Part shown: positions 43,797 to 45,175 of the stretch, piece by piece | Numbering within the stretch: the stretch's first letter is position 1 | Layout of the letters: every line of letters begins with the position of its first letter | Source of the DNA: Crossiella sp. SN42 | GTDB lineage: Bacteria; Actinomycetota; Actinomycetes; Mycobacteriales; Pseudonocardiaceae | Reading direction: 5' to 3' | Assembly (NCBI RefSeq): GCF_023897065.1 | Contig: NZ_JAMHIV010000056.1 | Span: 1-45,175, forward strand | Length of the DNA: 45,175 nt | Notes under the pieces: generated by a model | Told to the model about the DNA's origin: nothing | The model's database searches: none | Seen by the model: only the letters and a program-made list of their open reading frames with translations | Translations under genes and position numbers: made by a program

Positions 43797-45175
43797 GCCT
43801 GGACGGCACATGGACTGATGAGGCCGACTGGGCCGCGGTGGAGAACGCGGCCGAGGACGGCGACCTGGCCGACGGCGCCAAGCCGTTGCCGGTGCTGGCC
43901 GTGGTCGGCCGCCCCAACGTGGGCAAGTCGACCCTGGTCAACCGCATCCTGGGCCGCCGCGAGGCGGTCGTGCAGGACGTGCCAGGGGTGACCCGCGACC
44001 GGGTGACCTACGAGGCGATGTGGAACGGCCGCAAGTTCAACGTGGTCGACACCGGCGGCTGGGAGCCCGACGCCAGTGGCCTGCAGGCCGCGGTGGCCGC
44101 GCAGGCCGAGTACGCCATGCGCACCGCGGACGCGATCATGCTGGTGGTGGACGCCACCGTCGGCGCCACCACCACCGAGGAGACCGTGGCCCGGCTGCTC
44201 CGCCGCGCCGACCGCCCGGTGATCCTGGTGGCCACCAAGGTCGACGACGACCGCCTCAACGCCGACGTGGCCTCGCTGTGGTCGCTGGGCCTCGGCGAGC
44301 CGTTCCCGGTCAGCGGTCTGCACGGCCGGGGCAGCGGTGACCTGCTGGACAAGGTCCTGGAGACCCTGCCGGAGAGCCCGCGCGACGACTTCCGCGCCCC
44401 CGTCGGCGGCCCGCGCCGGGTCGCCCTGGTGGGCAGGCCGAACGTGGGCAAGTCGAGCCTGCTGAACAAGCTGGCCGGCGAGCAGCGCTCGGTGGTGCAC
44501 GACGTCGCGGGCACCACGGTCGACCCGGTGGACTCCCTGATCGAGCTGGACGACGAGGTCTGGCGCTTCGTCGACACCGCGGGTCTGCGCAAGCGGGTGA
44601 ACTTCGCCCAGGGCGCCGAGTACTACGCGTCACTGCGAACGCACTCGGCCATCGAGACCGCCGAGGTCGCCATCGTGCTGCTGGACGCCAGCACCCCGAT
44701 CAGCGAGCAGGACCAGCGCGTCATCACCATGGTCGTCGAAGCCGGCCGCGCCCTGGTGCTGGCCTTCAACAAGTGGGACCTGGTCGACGAGGACCGCCGC
44801 CTGGCCATGACCAGGGAGCTCGAACGCGACCTCAAGCGCATCCCGTGGGCCGAGCGGGTCAACATCTCCGCGCACACCGGCCGCGCGGTGGCCAAGCTGG
44901 CCCCCGCCCTGCGCACCGCGCTGAACTCCTGGGAACGCCGCATCCCGACCGGCCAGCTCAACTCCTGGCTGGCGGACCTGATCGCGGCCACCCCGCCCCC
45001 GGTCCGCAGCGGCAAGCAGCCCAAGGTGCTCTTCGCCACCCAGGCCGGGGTGCGCCCGCCGACGCTGGTGCTGTTCACCTCCGGGTTCCTGGAGGCGAGC
45101 TACCGCCGGTTCATCGAGCGCAAGTTCCGCGAGCAGTTCGGCTTCACCGGCACCCCGGTGCAGGTCTCGGTCCGG
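43793..45175 (+). CDS. der: Ribosome-biogenesis GTPase Der (EngA), 3' end missing
   Basis: Contains 461 codons with no stop before the window ends, close to the full family length of about 440-490. Two GTPase domains are seen: the first with [11 protein letters not shown] near residue 38, DTGGWEPD and TKVDDD; the second with [10 protein letters not shown] near 213, DTAGLRKR and NKWDLVDE. The KH-like C-terminal domain begins around residue 380. The protein acts in 50S subunit assembly. GTG at 43793 follows AAGGAGA and overlaps the plsC stop (GTGA). Confidence 0.96.
   Translation, partial: MSLDGTWTDEADWAAVENAAEDGDLADGAKPLPVLAVVGRPNVGKSTLVNRILGRREAVVQDVPGVTRDRVTYEAMWNGRKFNVVDTGGWEPDASGLQAAVAAQAEYAMRTADAIMLVVDATVGATTTEETVARLLRRADRPVILVATKVDDDRLNADVASLWSLGLGEPFPVSGLHGRGSGDLLDKVLETLPESPRDDFRAPVGGPRRVALVGRPNVGKSSLLNKLAGEQRSVVHDVAGTTVDPVDSLIELDDEVWRFVDTAGLRKRVNFAQGAEYYASLRTHSAIETAEVAIVLLDASTPISEQDQRVITMVVEAGRALVLAFNKWDLVDEDRRLAMTRELERDLKRIPWAERVNISAHTGRAVAKLAPALRTALNSWERRIPTGQLNSWLADLIAATPPPVRSGKQPKVLFATQAGVRPPTLVLFTSGFLEASYRRFIERKFREQFGFTGTPVQVSVR

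Overview
This is a high-GC actinomycete chromosome segment. GTG starts are frequent, GGAGG-type ribosome sites are common and stop/start overlaps of the ATGA or GTGA kind recur. The cmk-plsC-der order, Crp- and DasR-type operators, a leaderless sulfur-operon leader peptide and secreted chitinases fit a soil actinomycete. A member of the Pseudonocardiales is my best guess, but that is inference. No rRNA, tRNA or CRISPR array was seen.

Layout. 1-7.8 kb: a PadR regulator, a gene-poor G-rich stretch with 15-bp tandem repeats, then malQ, a Ppx/GppA phosphatase, a YibE/F membrane protein, a secreted metallophosphoesterase and an HTH regulator. 7.98-8.12 kb: a long nested inverted repeat. 8.2-16.8 kb: a signalling island of partner-switching type. 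It holds a SpoIIE phosphatase with PAS and GAF domains, a soluble hybrid histidine kinase with seven 92-residue HAMP-type repeats, a phosphatase-like/kinase/STAS fusion whose phosphatase motifs are degenerate, and a STAS anti-sigma antagonist. 16.8-18.8 kb: a Crp-type site, a secreted-protein gene cut off by an IS5-type transposase remnant, and a divergent TetR / NAD(P)-binding protein pair. 18.8-23.3 kb: a LysR regulator divergent from a three-gene succinate dehydrogenase/fumarate reductase operon (sdhCAB), with a LysR-type operator between them.

23.4-26.4 kb: a 30-codon Trp/Pro-rich small gene overlapping a carboxylesterase, a GH25 lysozyme and an alpha/beta hydrolase with Asp at the nucleophile position. 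26.5-32.1 kb: an organosulfur operon (SfnG, two acyl-CoA-dehydrogenase-like monooxygenases, an FMN reductase, SsuD) behind a promoter and a leader peptide that starts at or next to the transcription start. 32.1-36.0 kb: a chitin island with a DasR-type operator, a GH18 chitinase, a secreted esterase and a GH19 chitinase. 36.0-38.2 kb: a WYL regulator whose tail is made by 39-bp repeats, a DinB-like protein and a VOC protein. 38.2-42.2 kb: a cation/proton antiporter with its TrkA-C partner, a MarR regulator, a non-coding array of about 17 degenerate 37-bp repeats framed by GAGTGGT/ACCACTC palindromes, and a short-chain dehydrogenase whose promoter carries the same dyad as the MarR promoter. 42.3-45.2 kb: cmk, plsC and der in overlapping order; der runs off the window.

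The points most worth following are the 37-bp array with the shared MarR dyad, the nested inverted repeat at 8 kb, the small gene coupled to the carboxylesterase, the sulfur leader peptide, and the signalling fusion with a decayed phosphatase domain.
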